Source: Bacillus wiedmannii
GTDB taxonomy: Bacteria > Bacillota > Bacilli > Bacillales > Bacillaceae_G
Reading direction: 5' to 3'
Length of the DNA: 63,180 nt
NCBI RefSeq assembly: GCF_001583695.1
Contig: NZ_LOBC01000026.1
Coordinates: 1-63,180, forward strand
A program made the translations under genes and the position numbers. The first letter of the stretch is position 1; each line of letters opens with the position of its first letter. The notes beneath the pieces were generated by a model. That model had not been told where the DNA came from and did not search any database. It saw nothing but the letters and a program-made list of their open reading frames with translations. Shown here piece by piece: positions 44,101 through 52,900 of the stretch.

Positions 44101-44964
44101 TCATTTTAACTTCCGTAACCGCAAGGCTTCTTCTCTTGTCTCCATAAATCGATCCAGCACTTTATTACCAATACGATTAAAAGTAATCACATATAAAGCA
44201 TCAATCATATTCAGCTGTGTCATTCTCGAAGCAATACTCGCAATACGATGATCTTGTTCTACATCTGGCATACAAAGACGAATATCCGCCTCTTTATATA
44301 ACGGTGATGATTGATCGAGCTTGGTAATCGCAATAACTGTTGCACCTTGTCTCTTCGCATATTGCGCCATTTCAAGTACATCTTTCGTACGACCAGATGT
44401 TGAAATCGCCACAAATATATCGCCCTCTTTTAAATTTGTCACAAGCGGCAACATCATATGAAAATCAGATAGCATCATTGCAGTAAATCCGAGCCTTGTA
44501 AATTTATAAGCCCCGTCCATCGCTGGAGTAGCTGATCCGCCTACTCCGTAAAATATAATTTTATCCGCATTTACAATAAGGTCTGCTGCTTTTTCCAGCT
44601 CCTTCTTATCTATAGCCGTAACGCTCGCCTCAATTGCAGCTTTATTCACATATGTAACTTTATTAAACAAGTCATACGGTCCATCTTCCGTATTCATCAC
44701 TGAAAAATCGTTAATATTATAATCAGCAATCGTTAATTCGCGAACGAGTGCGATTTTAAATGCTTTAAAACTTCCGATTCCAATCGACTTACAAAAGCGA
44801 ACAACGCTCGCCTCACTTGCGCCTGCATTCGTTGACACTTCTTTCGTCGTTAAGTTCGGAACAATCTCTGCATTCTCCATTATGTACATGGCAACCTTCT
44901 TTTCAGCTGGTGAAAATTGATCCATATTACTTTCAATTTTAAATAGTAATGTAGAAGCTTTCAC
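44101..44964 (-). CDS. murR: MurR/RpiR-family transcriptional regulator
   Basis: 287 residues: an N-terminal RpiR helix-turn-helix (SPAEKKVAMYIMENAEIVPNLTTKEVSTNAGASEASVVRFCKSIG) and a C-terminal SIS domain (IIFYGVGGSATPAMDGAYKF; GDIFVAISTSGRTKDVLEMA) that binds phosphosugars. Placed just upstream of murQ-murP-mupG on the same strand but with its own terminator, it most likely controls that operon in response to MurNAc-6P. Confidence 0.9.
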   Translation of the reverse strand: MKASTLLFKIESNMDQFSPAEKKVAMYIMENAEIVPNLTTKEVSTNAGASEASVVRFCKSIGIGSFKAFKIALVRELTIADYNINDFSVMNTEDGPYDLFNKVTYVNKAAIEASVTAIDKKELEKAADLIVNADKIIFYGVGGSATPAMDGAYKFTRLGFTAMMLSDFHMMLPLVTNLKEGDIFVAISTSGRTKDVLEMAQYAKRQGATVIAITKLDQSSPLYKEADIRLCMPDVEQDHRIASIASRMTQLNMIDALYVITFNRIGNKVLDRFMETREEALRLRKLK

Positions 44965-44981
44965 TATTTAACCTCCACTTC

Positions 44982-45311
44982 TTACGGTTGCGTATCTTCT
45001 CTACTATCATTTGTATCATATAGATAAAAAGCATCATTACCAGGTGGATGATGAACAATTACAGTTCGCTCCCCTTTTTTATATGATGTTATTTCACCTT
45101 CAGATCGCTGCTTTTCCCATCCACCTATCCAAATTGCAAAGTCAGGTACAAAAGCAGTGTACTTATAGTCCTTCGGGTTTTCGTCTTCTACATAGGAAGA
45201 AAAAATAGAAACCGGAAAACCTTTCACTTTTGATTCTTTCCATGCAGTAAATGGTATACATAATGCAATAAGTATGATTACACCGATAACCTTCCCCTTC
45301 GTAATCCTCAC
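44982..45311 (-). CDS. Hypothetical membrane-anchored protein
   Basis: 109 residues with one N-terminal hydrophobic segment (GKVIGVIILIALCIPFTAW) and a small extracytoplasmic domain (YTAFVPDFAIWIGGWEKQRSEGEI; VIVHHPPGNDAFYLYD). No family is recognised. It uses a GTG start with GGAG upstream, and lies 17 nt before murR on the same strand, so the two may be co-transcribed. Confidence 0.6.
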   Translation of the reverse strand: MRITKGKVIGVIILIALCIPFTAWKESKVKGFPVSIFSSYVEDENPKDYKYTAFVPDFAIWIGGWEKQRSEGEITSYKKGERTVIVHHPPGNDAFYLYDTNDSREDTQP

Positions 45312-45398
45312 ACATTTTCTCTCCTCGACTTATCATATACGTAGATTTTACCATAATTACAACCTATTCACGCTATATGACTATTGCTTTTTTCCAAT

Positions 45399-45431
45399 AA
45401 AAAAGAGCTTACCTACATCAGATAAGCTCTT
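45399..45431 (-). terminator. Terminator of the antiporter gene
   Basis: 9-bp stem AAGAGCTTA / TAAGCTCTT with an 11-nt loop, then TTTT on the minus strand. Confidence 0.78.
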
Positions 45432-45436
45432 CTTCT

Positions 45437-46564
45437 CTATACAAAATACTTCTTCAAAAGTGGCGGCGTAATAATCGTCGTTAATATAACAACAATTACA
45501 ATCGCTGTGAAATTTTCTTTCGCTAATAAATTCGCCGCAAGTCCATTCGCTGCGATGATAAGCGCCACTTCTCCGCGCGATACCATTCCCGCACCGATAC
45601 TAATAGAAGATTGAAGGTTGAATCCTGTTAGTCTTGCTCCTAAACCTGATCCGATTAACTTTGTAAAAATCGCAATAAGCGTCATAATGATAATGAACCA
45701 AAGCTGGCTTCCGATACCTTGAAATGTAATTTCCATTCCGATACTTACGAAGAACACTGGTACAAATATCGCATAAGCAATTGGCTCAATCTTATGTTCT
45801 ACCTCATGCTTGTATTCTGTTTGAGAAATCGCAATCCCTGCTGCAAATGCTCCAATAATACCGGCGATTCCCATCATTTCACTGTAATACGAAAAAGAGA
45901 AACAAATAATAAGTGCTGCACTAATTAATGCTTCTGTTACGCGAAGTGGTACGAGCATCTTCATAATCCATGGAACCACTTTCCAGGAGATGAAAACGAT
46001 ACTTACAAAAAAGATAATTTTCTTTGCAATGACAAGCGTTACATTTACATCTTGTGTACCTAAAAAACTCATCACAAATGCTAATAAAATAACAACAATT
46101 ACATCATCAAATACAGCTGCCCCTAAAATCGTCGTACTTTCTCTCGTATTCATTTTCCCTAAATCTCTTAATGTTTGAACAGAAATACTAACCGAAGTGG
46201 CACAAAGTAATAACCCTAAAAAGATCGCATGCGACTGTAACATTCCAAACGCAAGTCCCGCTAAATACCCACCAAGGAATGGGAAAATAATTCCTCCCAT
46301 CGCTACTGCGAATGCAGATTTCAAATTTCGATTTAACTCTTCTAAATCTGTTTCAAGCCCTGCCATAAACATAAGTAGTAAAACACCAATTTCACTCAGT
46401 TCATCGATCAATTCAGAACTATTAATAATACCAAGCACAGCCGGACCGATAATAATACCAACGATTAATTTACCAAGTACAGAAGGCTGGCCAAGCCTAA
46501 CGCTAATATCACCAGCTAATTTCGTACAAAGTAAAATGACGACAAGTTCAAAATAAAATAACAT
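45437..46564 (-). CDS. CPA2-family cation:proton antiporter
   Basis: 375 residues and about 12 membrane helices of the Na+/H+ exchanger (KefB/NapA-like) fold. LSEIGVLLLMFMAGLETDLEEL and FDDVIVVILLAFVM (the ion-site Asp pair) and GMVSRGEVALIIAANGLAAN are diagnostic. It lacks a TrkA-N domain. GerN/NapA-type antiporters of B. cereus are relatives. The ATG chosen has GGAG nearby; the frame is open 114 nt further upstream without homology. Confidence 0.87.
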   Translation of the reverse strand: MLFYFELVVILLCTKLAGDISVRLGQPSVLGKLIVGIIIGPAVLGIINSSELIDELSEIGVLLLMFMAGLETDLEELNRNLKSAFAVAMGGIIFPFLGGYLAGLAFGMLQSHAIFLGLLLCATSVSISVQTLRDLGKMNTRESTTILGAAVFDDVIVVILLAFVMSFLGTQDVNVTLVIAKKIIFFVSIVFISWKVVPWIMKMLVPLRVTEALISAALIICFSFSYYSEMMGIAGIIGAFAAGIAISQTEYKHEVEHKIEPIAYAIFVPVFFVSIGMEITFQGIGSQLWFIIIMTLIAIFTKLIGSGLGARLTGFNLQSSISIGAGMVSRGEVALIIAANGLAANLLAKENFTAIVIVVILTTIITPPLLKKYFV

Positions 46565-46841
46565 AACATCTTCTCCTACTTTATAAAGTAAAACTTTTAT
46601 GAGTGTTTTTGTCACTCTGTTAACCTTCGTCCATTCCTGCCAGTAGTTTCCCCTATTCATTCGCATTTTATTTGTCACATTTTTTATTTGACAAAATATT
46701 CTGAATTATAATAAAATTAATCCAGCAATTTTAAAAAACAACCTACCATAACTGTACCTCCATTTACTTATATACTCTTTTCTAGTGGGCTCATACTATA
46801 TTCGCAGTTATGGAAATGAAAAAACGGGGGGAGAGTCCAAA
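46565..46841. other. Divergent non-coding region between antiporter and permease genes
   Basis: AT-rich spacer with the GGGGGAG SD of the permease gene at its right end. No distinct structure was found. Confidence 0.35.
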
Positions 46842-48245
46842 GTGAAGTCATTATTACGAAAAAAAGCGCTTAGTACTGAATCACCACGGCAGTTAGATAG
46901 AACATTAACTGCACTTGATTTAACGTTTTTAGGAATTGGCGCCGTAATTGGGACAGGGATCTTTGTATTAACAGGTATTGTCGCAGCGAAACATTCTGGT
47001 CCTGGTATTATGTTATCATTCCTTATTGCTGCATTTACTTGTGCTTGTGTAGCCTTTTGTTATGCTGAATTTGCTTCTTCTATTCCTGTCTCAGGAAGTG
47101 TGTACACTTACGCATATATGACAGTCGGAGAAGTCGTCGCCTTCATCGTCGGCTGGTGTTTAATGCTCGAATATTTACTTGCAGTCGCGGCAGTAGCTGT
47201 CGGTTGGTCTGGTTATTTACAATCTTTACTACAAGGATTTAACATCCATCTGCCCACCATAATAGCCTCGGCCCCTGGCGTAGGAAAAGGCGGTATTATC
47301 GATTTACCGGCTGTTTGTATTTTACTACTCATTACGGGACTTTTAAGTTTCGGTATACGCGAAAGCGCACGCATTAATAATATTATGGTTCTTATCAAGT
47401 TAGCTGTTATTATCGCCTTTATCGTAGCAGGGGCAAAATATGTAAAACCTGAAAATTGGACTCCGTTCATTCCATTCGGATACGACGGTATCATTACTGG
47501 GGCTGCCACTGTATTCTTCGCCTTCTTAGGCTTTGATGCAATCGCAACCGCTGCAGAAGAAACGAAAAAACCACAGCGCGATTTACCAATTGGCATTATC
47601 GGTTCCCTTCTTATTTGTACTGTTTTATACATGATTGTATCTTTCGTTTTAACAGGTATGGTTCCGTATACACAATTAGATGTTTCTGATCCGGTTGCGT
47701 TTGCCTTACATTTCGTTGGCGAAGATACAATTGCAGGACTACTCGCTGTTGGAGCGATGACTGGAATGACAACCGTTCTCTTAGTCGTTATGTATGGACA
47801 AGTTCGCGTTTCGTATGCAATGAGCCGCGACGGTTTACTTCCAAAAGCGTTAGCACGTGTGAATAAAAGAGTAAAAATCCCTTTATTAAACACGTGGATT
47901 ACTGGCGTTGTGTCAGCTTTATTAGCAGGACTTTTAGACTTACATTTACTAGCGAATTTAGTAAACATCGGTACGTTAACAGCATTCACATTCGTTTGCT
48001 GCGCTGTACTTATTTTACGAAAAACACATCCTGATTTAAAACGTGGATTCCGCGCACCTTTCGTACCTGTATTACCAGTTGTCGCCATTCTTTGCTGTTT
48101 ATATTTGATGATTAATTTGTCTAAAACGACATGGATTAGCTTTATAGCTTGGCTTATAGTTGGCTTATGTTTCTATTTCTTCTACTCTAGAAAACATAGT
48201 CATTTAGCTACTGAAAAAACAAATGATGAAGAGAAAAAAGCATAA
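46842..48245 (+). CDS. APC-family amino acid permease (cationic amino acid transporter type)
   Basis: 467 residues with 12 or more membrane helices. The N-terminal RQLDRTLTALDLTFLGIGAVIGTGIFVLTG is the CAT-type APC signature (YfnA/YhdG-like), and FFAFLGFDAIATAAEETKKPQRDLPIGI is typical of TM6 and its following loop. The GTG start follows GGGGGAG with 8 nt spacing. The exact substrate cannot be told. Confidence 0.88.
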   Translation: MKSLLRKKALSTESPRQLDRTLTALDLTFLGIGAVIGTGIFVLTGIVAAKHSGPGIMLSFLIAAFTCACVAFCYAEFASSIPVSGSVYTYAYMTVGEVVAFIVGWCLMLEYLLAVAAVAVGWSGYLQSLLQGFNIHLPTIIASAPGVGKGGIIDLPAVCILLLITGLLSFGIRESARINNIMVLIKLAVIIAFIVAGAKYVKPENWTPFIPFGYDGIITGAATVFFAFLGFDAIATAAEETKKPQRDLPIGIIGSLLICTVLYMIVSFVLTGMVPYTQLDVSDPVAFALHFVGEDTIAGLLAVGAMTGMTTVLLVVMYGQVRVSYAMSRDGLLPKALARVNKRVKIPLLNTWITGVVSALLAGLLDLHLLANLVNIGTLTAFTFVCCAVLILRKTHPDLKRGFRAPFVPVLPVVAILCCLYLMINLSKTTWISFIAWLIVGLCFYFFYSRKHSHLATEKTNDEEKKA

Positions 48246-48249
48246 CAAA

Positions 48250-48282
48250 ATAGCTCGCCAATAAAACGGTGAGCTATCTTTC
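48250..48282 (+). terminator. Terminator of the APC permease gene
   Basis: 10-bp stem ATAGCTCGCC / GGTGAGCTAT (one wobble) followed by CTTTCT. It overlaps the stop codon of the converging small gene. Confidence 0.75.
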
Positions 48283-48444
48283 TGTATTATTATATTTTTT
48301 CGTTAACGATTGTAAAATGAAAAATATGCCGATGCAAGCTGTAAACGATGCCCAATTTCCTATCGGTGTAGCGTATTTAAAAACGCCAATACCTACAAGC
48401 AATAGGAAAATAATCACCTGATATATAAGCTTCCACTTTTGCAT
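48274..48444 (-). CDS. Small membrane protein, 56 residues
   Basis: The frame starts MQKWKLIYQVIIFLLLVGIG and has two hydrophobic helices and a basic C-terminus (KKYNNTER). AAAGGAGGG lies 6 nt before the ATG, a near-ideal SD. It follows the 67-residue gene at 48457 by 12 nt, so the two are probably co-expressed. Function unknown. Confidence 0.65.
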   Translation of the reverse strand: MQKWKLIYQVIIFLLLVGIGVFKYATPIGNWASFTACIGIFFILQSLTKKYNNTER

Positions 48445-48456
48445 ATATTCCCTCCT

Positions 48457-48660
48457 TTACTTCGTTCCCTTCTTTTTCTTCTTCCATGCATTTAAACTAT
48501 CAAAGAAGAAATTAATAAATAACGTGCCTAAACCCGCTAATAAAAACGTCATTAAAAATAGAACCCATATACTTTTCTCTTTTAAGAAATAATATCCTAC
48601 AAGGAGCACAACCGCGATCCATACATATTCAAGAATTCTTTTTAGCTTTTTCTCTTCCAA
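48457..48660 (-). CDS. Small membrane protein, 67 residues
   Basis: Two hydrophobic helices (VWIAVVLLVGYYFL; WVLFLMTFLLAGLGTLFINFFF) between charged ends, the last being a KKKKKGTK tail. GGAGCG precedes the ATG. First gene of a pair of tiny membrane proteins. No family is recognised. Confidence 0.65.
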   Translation of the reverse strand: MEEKKLKRILEYVWIAVVLLVGYYFLKEKSIWVLFLMTFLLAGLGTLFINFFFDSLNAWKKKKKGTK

Positions 48661-48701
48661 ATTATTCGCTCCTTCATTCTATGCTACTTTTAGTATAACA
48701 A

Positions 48702-48729
48702 AAAAGAAGCCTATCATGATAAGCTTCTT
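48702..48729. terminator. Terminator after the metallophosphoesterase gene
   Basis: AAGAAGC-C-TATCATGATA-A-GCTTCTT stem, A-run before and T-run after, usable in both directions. Confidence 0.8.
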
Positions 48730-48740
48730 TTTCTTCTCTC

Positions 48741-51218
48741 TTATTTGTTCATACTTTTTTCAACAAGCGAAATCGCATATTCTATCGTACGATTCATCGT
48801 TTCTACTTGTGCATCTTTTACTTTCGCATCTTTTACTTTCGCATCTTTTAATACAGCTTCTGCCACTGTAATTTTTTGACTCAATGATTTCACTGAACCA
48901 TCCGTTACATTTGCAGCTTGCGCTTTTTTCACCACTGTTTTTGCAGATTCAATATTGATTTGTAATTTTTCTTTCGGTGTTTTAGGTTGTTCTTCTGCCA
49001 CCTTTGATTGTACAAATGCTACATTAGCTGTTTTTAATTCGTTATACGTTTGAACGATTTGCTCTCCAGTACTTCCTACATTTTCAAATGCTTGCTTTGC
49101 AGTGTTATAGCTTTTCTCTAGTTCTTGAAATGCTTCTTTTGAATATTGACCTGGTTTGTCACCAAACTCATATTTACCAGCTAACACTTCTTTCACTTTC
49201 CCAAGCTCTTCATATAACGTGTTTACTTGCTCTAACTTCGTGCGGTTAGAAAACTCATTGTACGCTGCTAATACTTCTGAAGAACTTAACGCTTTACTAT
49301 ATAATCTTGCAAGCGCGATTTGTCCATTTAACGGAATACCGCCATTTCCATTACTATCTGGGTCAGCTCCAAATGCAAATGGTACGTTTGGATGATACAC
49401 TTTTCCTTGAGCTGGTTGGCTATTTACTTTTTTACCATCTACGTAAATAGCTACTTCACTTCCGTTATATGTTCCTGTTAAGTGATATGTTTTGTTTGCT
49501 TCTAGCTGAACTCCAACACGCTTATAACTACCACCAATATGAGCCCACAATTCAACATATCCACTTCCTGTAGATTCAAATCCAATTCCGCCACTCTCTG
49601 TATTTTGTAAAATACCTTGTCCACGAATTTCATTCATTGAAAATACAGTTTCTAACGTAAATGTATTTGCTGCTTTCTCTTTTTGTGCTGCTGAAAACGG
49701 AAGGTATCCAAATGTATTTGCTTGTCCATTCAATTTCATTACATTTGTTTTTAAAGCTTTATCGTATGCAATAGATACATTCCCTTTCACATCGCCTTTC
49801 GTCCCAAACAATGAGTTATCTTTAAACGTGCCATCTAAGAAATTCACATCAAAGACATCTGCCTTTGGTACTTTTACATTCGGGTCAATATTATCTTTTT
49901 TCGTAGTGATTTCTGCTGTTAACGGTTGTGCGCTTTCATTACCAAATGAATCAATCGCAACGACTTCAAGTGTATATGTTTTCCCGTCATCTAATCCTGC
50001 CAGTGTAAACGTAAGATCTTTTGGCACTGGGTCACGATAAAACTCTGAGAATGCTAACAACTTGTTTTTAATTTCTCCTGTTTGCTTATCTCTAGCTTGT
50101 ACACGATAAGAATGGACAAGTAGGTTATCCAGTGCTTGCGGGAATGTCACCGTTGCCGCATTTTCTGTTACATTTGATACCGCAAGCTTTGCATCTTTAG
50201 CAAAGTAAGGCTTTTCTTTATCACGATCTTCTACATGTGTAAATGTATCTTTCTTTGCTGGTAATTTAATTTTCCAAGGCTTGCCTGTCCAAGAATTCGT
50301 ATGGAAATCACGACGATTAATTGTTACCTCTTTATCATCTACTTCTACTAATAAACCCTGGCTTAACGTACTAGCTCCTGGCGGGATATTCCCTTGTACT
50401 TTACCACCTTCAACCTCCATATAACTTACTGAAGATGTACCAACTGATGTAAAGTCTTTTTGATGAATTGATCTTGGATCGTCTAACGGGTAATGCGAAT
50501 GACCTGAAAACGTGATAACCTGCGGGTATCCTTTTAACACCTCATTAATTTTCGCACTATCTTTCGTTCCCCACTCTTGACTACCGTATACTGTATCTTT
50601 AATATGTTGGTGTAAAAATACGAAAATTGGTTTTTCTGGATCATCTTTTTGTGCCTTTGCCATTTCTTCTTTTAACCAATTAATTTGCTTGTCCGAATAA
50701 TATCCATGAGTTGTCCCATCCTCTGGAGACATAACAAGGAAGTGATACCCTTTCACCACTTTATGATAGTAAATCGATTCCATTCCTGTTTTTTCTAAGA
50801 AACGCTTCTGCGCTCCCTCTACAGATAAACCGTTCCAATAATCATGGTTACCAAGAGAATTCATTCGTACTGCATCTTTATTTGCATTTTCATTATACAC
50901 TTGCATGAAACGATCATATTGCTGCAGTGATCCTGAATCAGTAAAATCTCCCACAATTACGAACGCATCTTGTTTAGGTGCAAGTGTATTAAGTTGCTCG
51001 ATTGCTCGTTTCCAGCGAAACGTATCATCCGTTCCACTATTTTTAATATGTACATCACTTACGACTGGAAAAACTATTTTCTTTTCACTTGGTGCCTTTT
51101 CTTGCTTTTTCTCTTCCGCTTTGACTGATGTACTCCACGGAAATGATACGAATGCTAATACAAAAACCATTAATAACCCAATAAGACCTTTTACTTTTCG
51201 TAAAGCTGTTCTTTCCAC
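48741..51218 (-). CDS. Secreted metallophosphoesterase with FN3-like and LamG domains
   Basis: About 825 residues. A signal peptide ends near VKAEE. The calcineurin-like phosphoesterase domain has the metal motifs SDVHIK, GDFTDS, LGNHDYWNG, LHQH and SGHSH. It is followed by a fibronectin-III-like part (AATVTFPQALDNLLVHSYRV; GLDDGKTYTLEVVAIDSFGN), a LamG/concanavalin-like domain (NTFTLETVFSMNEI; YHLTGTYNGSEVAIYVDGKK) and helical FIVAR-like segments. There is no LPXTG end. A GTG start 6 nt after GAGGAGG is preferred to the ATG at 51233. The substrate is unknown. Confidence 0.87.
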   Translation of the reverse strand: MERTALRKVKGLIGLLMVFVLAFVSFPWSTSVKAEEKKQEKAPSEKKIVFPVVSDVHIKNSGTDDTFRWKRAIEQLNTLAPKQDAFVIVGDFTDSGSLQQYDRFMQVYNENANKDAVRMNSLGNHDYWNGLSVEGAQKRFLEKTGMESIYYHKVVKGYHFLVMSPEDGTTHGYYSDKQINWLKEEMAKAQKDDPEKPIFVFLHQHIKDTVYGSQEWGTKDSAKINEVLKGYPQVITFSGHSHYPLDDPRSIHQKDFTSVGTSSVSYMEVEGGKVQGNIPPGASTLSQGLLVEVDDKEVTINRRDFHTNSWTGKPWKIKLPAKKDTFTHVEDRDKEKPYFAKDAKLAVSNVTENAATVTFPQALDNLLVHSYRVQARDKQTGEIKNKLLAFSEFYRDPVPKDLTFTLAGLDDGKTYTLEVVAIDSFGNESAQPLTAEITTKKDNIDPNVKVPKADVFDVNFLDGTFKDNSLFGTKGDVKGNVSIAYDKALKTNVMKLNGQANTFGYLPFSAAQKEKAANTFTLETVFSMNEIRGQGILQNTESGGIGFESTGSGYVELWAHIGGSYKRVGVQLEANKTYHLTGTYNGSEVAIYVDGKKVNSQPAQGKVYHPNVPFAFGADPDSNGNGGIPLNGQIALARLYSKALSSSEVLAAYNEFSNRTKLEQVNTLYEELGKVKEVLAGKYEFGDKPGQYSKEAFQELEKSYNTAKQAFENVGSTGEQIVQTYNELKTANVAFVQSKVAEEQPKTPKEKLQINIESAKTVVKKAQAANVTDGSVKSLSQKITVAEAVLKDAKVKDAKVKDAQVETMNRTIEYAISLVEKSMNK
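48811..48850 (-). repeat. 15-bp tandem repeat encoding DAKVK
   Basis: Units at 48811, 48826 and a partial one at 48841, identical in sequence, add DAKVK copies near the C-terminus of the metallophosphoesterase. Probably variable in copy number. Confidence 0.75.
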
Positions 51219-51571
51219 TTGAATCCTCCTCATAATAATTGATTCATTACAAGGGCTATTTTATCTAAAACATATTAATGTCGTTTAAATAACAAATAAA
51301 TTTTATTAGATTTTTGTAAATATACAGTTAATTAAAAGTTAAGTCCAACATTCCTCGTACTATTGTATACAACCACCTTTTGTCTAAAAGAGTCTGATCA
51401 TTCTTTTCCTATGACTATTCACATATAATCTTTTCTATAACACTAATGATAAGTTAAGGTTTAAGCCTATTAGACAATCTTAATTTTAAAAATTTTCTTC
51501 TTTTCTTAACACATCGGCCATGCTTCTACATTTAATAGTAGTAAAAGACAACTTAAAAAGGAGGGGTTGTA
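51219..51571. other. Divergent non-coding region before ena1C
   Basis: AT-rich. It should hold a sporulation promoter for ena1C, but I could not place a convincing sigma-K box. AAAAAGGAGGGG at 51555-51566 is the SD. Confidence 0.4.
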
Positions 51572-51997
51572 TTGAAGAACAAAAAAAATATTGGCTGTTT
51601 CGCTCCTTTATCTATCATTTGCCCAAACCCTTGTCCACCGCCCCCTCCTCCAAATCCAAGTTGTGAGCGAGTAACAAATGAATTTGCAGGGAATTTCCTC
51701 ATAACTAACAACACCATTCCCTCTATCAAAGATGCACTACAATCAATGATACTGTGGCAAAGTGATGGGATACTACTTATATCAGGTACTGTCTCGGTTT
51801 ACAATAGTACTAGCAGCACAGAGGCAATTACAATTGAAATCGTTGGAGCAGTAACTAATATTTTCACTGTCTTTCCTGGCAATACTATATCTTACACAGG
51901 AAAAGACTTACAATCTGTCAGTATTATTAATATACAAAGTGATCCTTCACTATATTTAGAAGGCAAGTACTGTTGCCAATTTACATGTTGCTTATAG
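51572..51997 (+). CDS. ena1C: Endospore appendage subunit Ena1C-like (S-Ena)
   Basis: 141 residues. The N-terminal part is Cys/Pro rich ([17 protein letters not shown]), followed by a beta-rich domain ([40 protein letters not shown]) and a C-terminal cysteine cluster CCQFTCCL. Its orientation opposite to ena1A-ena1B and position match the described ena1 cluster of B. cereus group spores, where all three genes are needed for S-type fibres. A TTG start follows AAGGAGGGG. Expression late in the mother cell is expected. Confidence 0.8.
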   Translation: MKNKKNIGCFAPLSIICPNPCPPPPPPNPSCERVTNEFAGNFLITNNTIPSIKDALQSMILWQSDGILLISGTVSVYNSTSSTEAITIEIVGAVTNIFTVFPGNTISYTGKDLQSVSIINIQSDPSLYLEGKYCCQFTCCL

Positions 51998-52025
51998 AAT
52001 ACCAATTTCATTACTTTCTCAATTT

Positions 52026-52058
52026 AAAAAAGCATACCATTTACGGTATGCTTTTTTT
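52026..52058. terminator. Bidirectional terminator between ena1C and ena1B
   Basis: Stem AAAAAGCATACC / GGTATGCTTTTT with a 6-nt loop and long A/T flanks. Confidence 0.88.
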
Positions 52059-52401
52059 ATGAAATCGGATAACGTACAGTAATACAAAACTCTCCTTGAT
52101 TAACACTTGTTCCTGTCGTAGTAATTCGAACAGTCGTAAAATATCGTACAGTGAAAGTACCACTACTTTGTGGCTGTACAGTAATTGTATCAACTACTGT
52201 AGCACCTACTAAAAAATCCACTGTAATCGGGTTCGCACCTACATCATATTTCACGTAACCTGAACCATATACTTCTTGCGTGATGTTATTTGTATATACA
52301 ATTTGAGTACCAGCACCTGTAATAGACCAGTCTGTACATACTTGATCTTGTACAAGCGTTTTATTCGAACAACAAGACAAACTGGAACTTCTCATTCCCA
52401 T
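52057..52401 (-). CDS. ena1B: Endospore appendage subunit Ena1B (S-Ena pilin)
   Basis: 114 residues of the Ena (DUF3992) fold. The N-terminal connector contains the vicinal CysCys (SLSCCSN) and VQDQVCTDW; the C-terminal strand carries the partner Cys in EFCITVRYP. In the published S-Ena structure these make inter-subunit disulfides that render the fibre highly resistant. It resembles ena1A (about half identical by eye), 20 nt downstream of it. GGAGAGG precedes the ATG. Confidence 0.9.
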   Translation of the reverse strand: MGMRSSSLSCCSNKTLVQDQVCTDWSITGAGTQIVYTNNITQEVYGSGYVKYDVGANPITVDFLVGATVVDTITVQPQSSGTFTVRYFTTVRITTTGTSVNQGEFCITVRYPIS

Positions 52402-52421
52402 TTCGATCCTCTCCTATTCTG

Positions 52422-52790
52422 CTATGAAAGTGGATAACGTGTTGTAATACAAAATTCTCCTTGATACGTTCCAGCAGGTGTTGCAGGTAACACAACTTGT
52501 ATACTATCAAAGCGGCGATACGTAAAAGCAATACTCGTTCCTGGGTTTAATGTTTGTGTATCAATTGTAGCCCCAGCAGAATCCAGTGCTTCTACAGTAA
52601 TCGGACCTGGTCCAACATCATATTTAACAAAACCAGTACCCACTACGTTTTGGTTAATATTATTTGTATAGAGAACATTATCAATTGCTGCCGCAACTAC
52701 AGTAGCAGACCACGGACTACACACTTTATCTTGCACATAATTTTTATCTGGACAGCAAGTTAATGCTGACCCTGAGCACTCACAAGACAT
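52422..52790 (-). CDS. ena1A: Endospore appendage subunit Ena1A (S-Ena pilin)
   Basis: 122 residues with the N-terminal connector CECSGSALTCCPDK, then VQDKVCSPW, a jelly-roll body (VLYTNNINQNVVGTGFVKYDV; TSIAFTYRRFDSIQVVLPA) and the closing EFCITTRYPLS. The cysteines needed for helical-stack cross-linking are all in place. It is the first gene of ena1A-ena1B, downstream of dedA and DUF1232 genes as in the described cluster. GAGAGGGG precedes the ATG. Confidence 0.92.
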   Translation of the reverse strand: MSCECSGSALTCCPDKNYVQDKVCSPWSATVVAAAIDNVLYTNNINQNVVGTGFVKYDVGPGPITVEALDSAGATIDTQTLNPGTSIAFTYRRFDSIQVVLPATPAGTYQGEFCITTRYPLS

Positions 52791-52900
52791 AGTTGTTTCC
52801 CCTCTCTCGTTTATATTCCCTATATGTGTATGTCCCTCAGAGTCTTTTGCCTGTACTATTCATCTATTTTCACAAAATGTGCAAATTCCAATACCAATGA

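Noticed and set aside
47213-48088. 291-codon minus-strand frame
   Set aside because: It is the antisense shadow of the APC permease gene; composition (many Lys/Thr/Pro) and lack of SD show it is not a gene.
52791-52870. Sigma-K promoter of ena1A
   Set aside because: CATACACAT and CATATAGG approximate the -10 but neither fits the box and spacing well enough to report.
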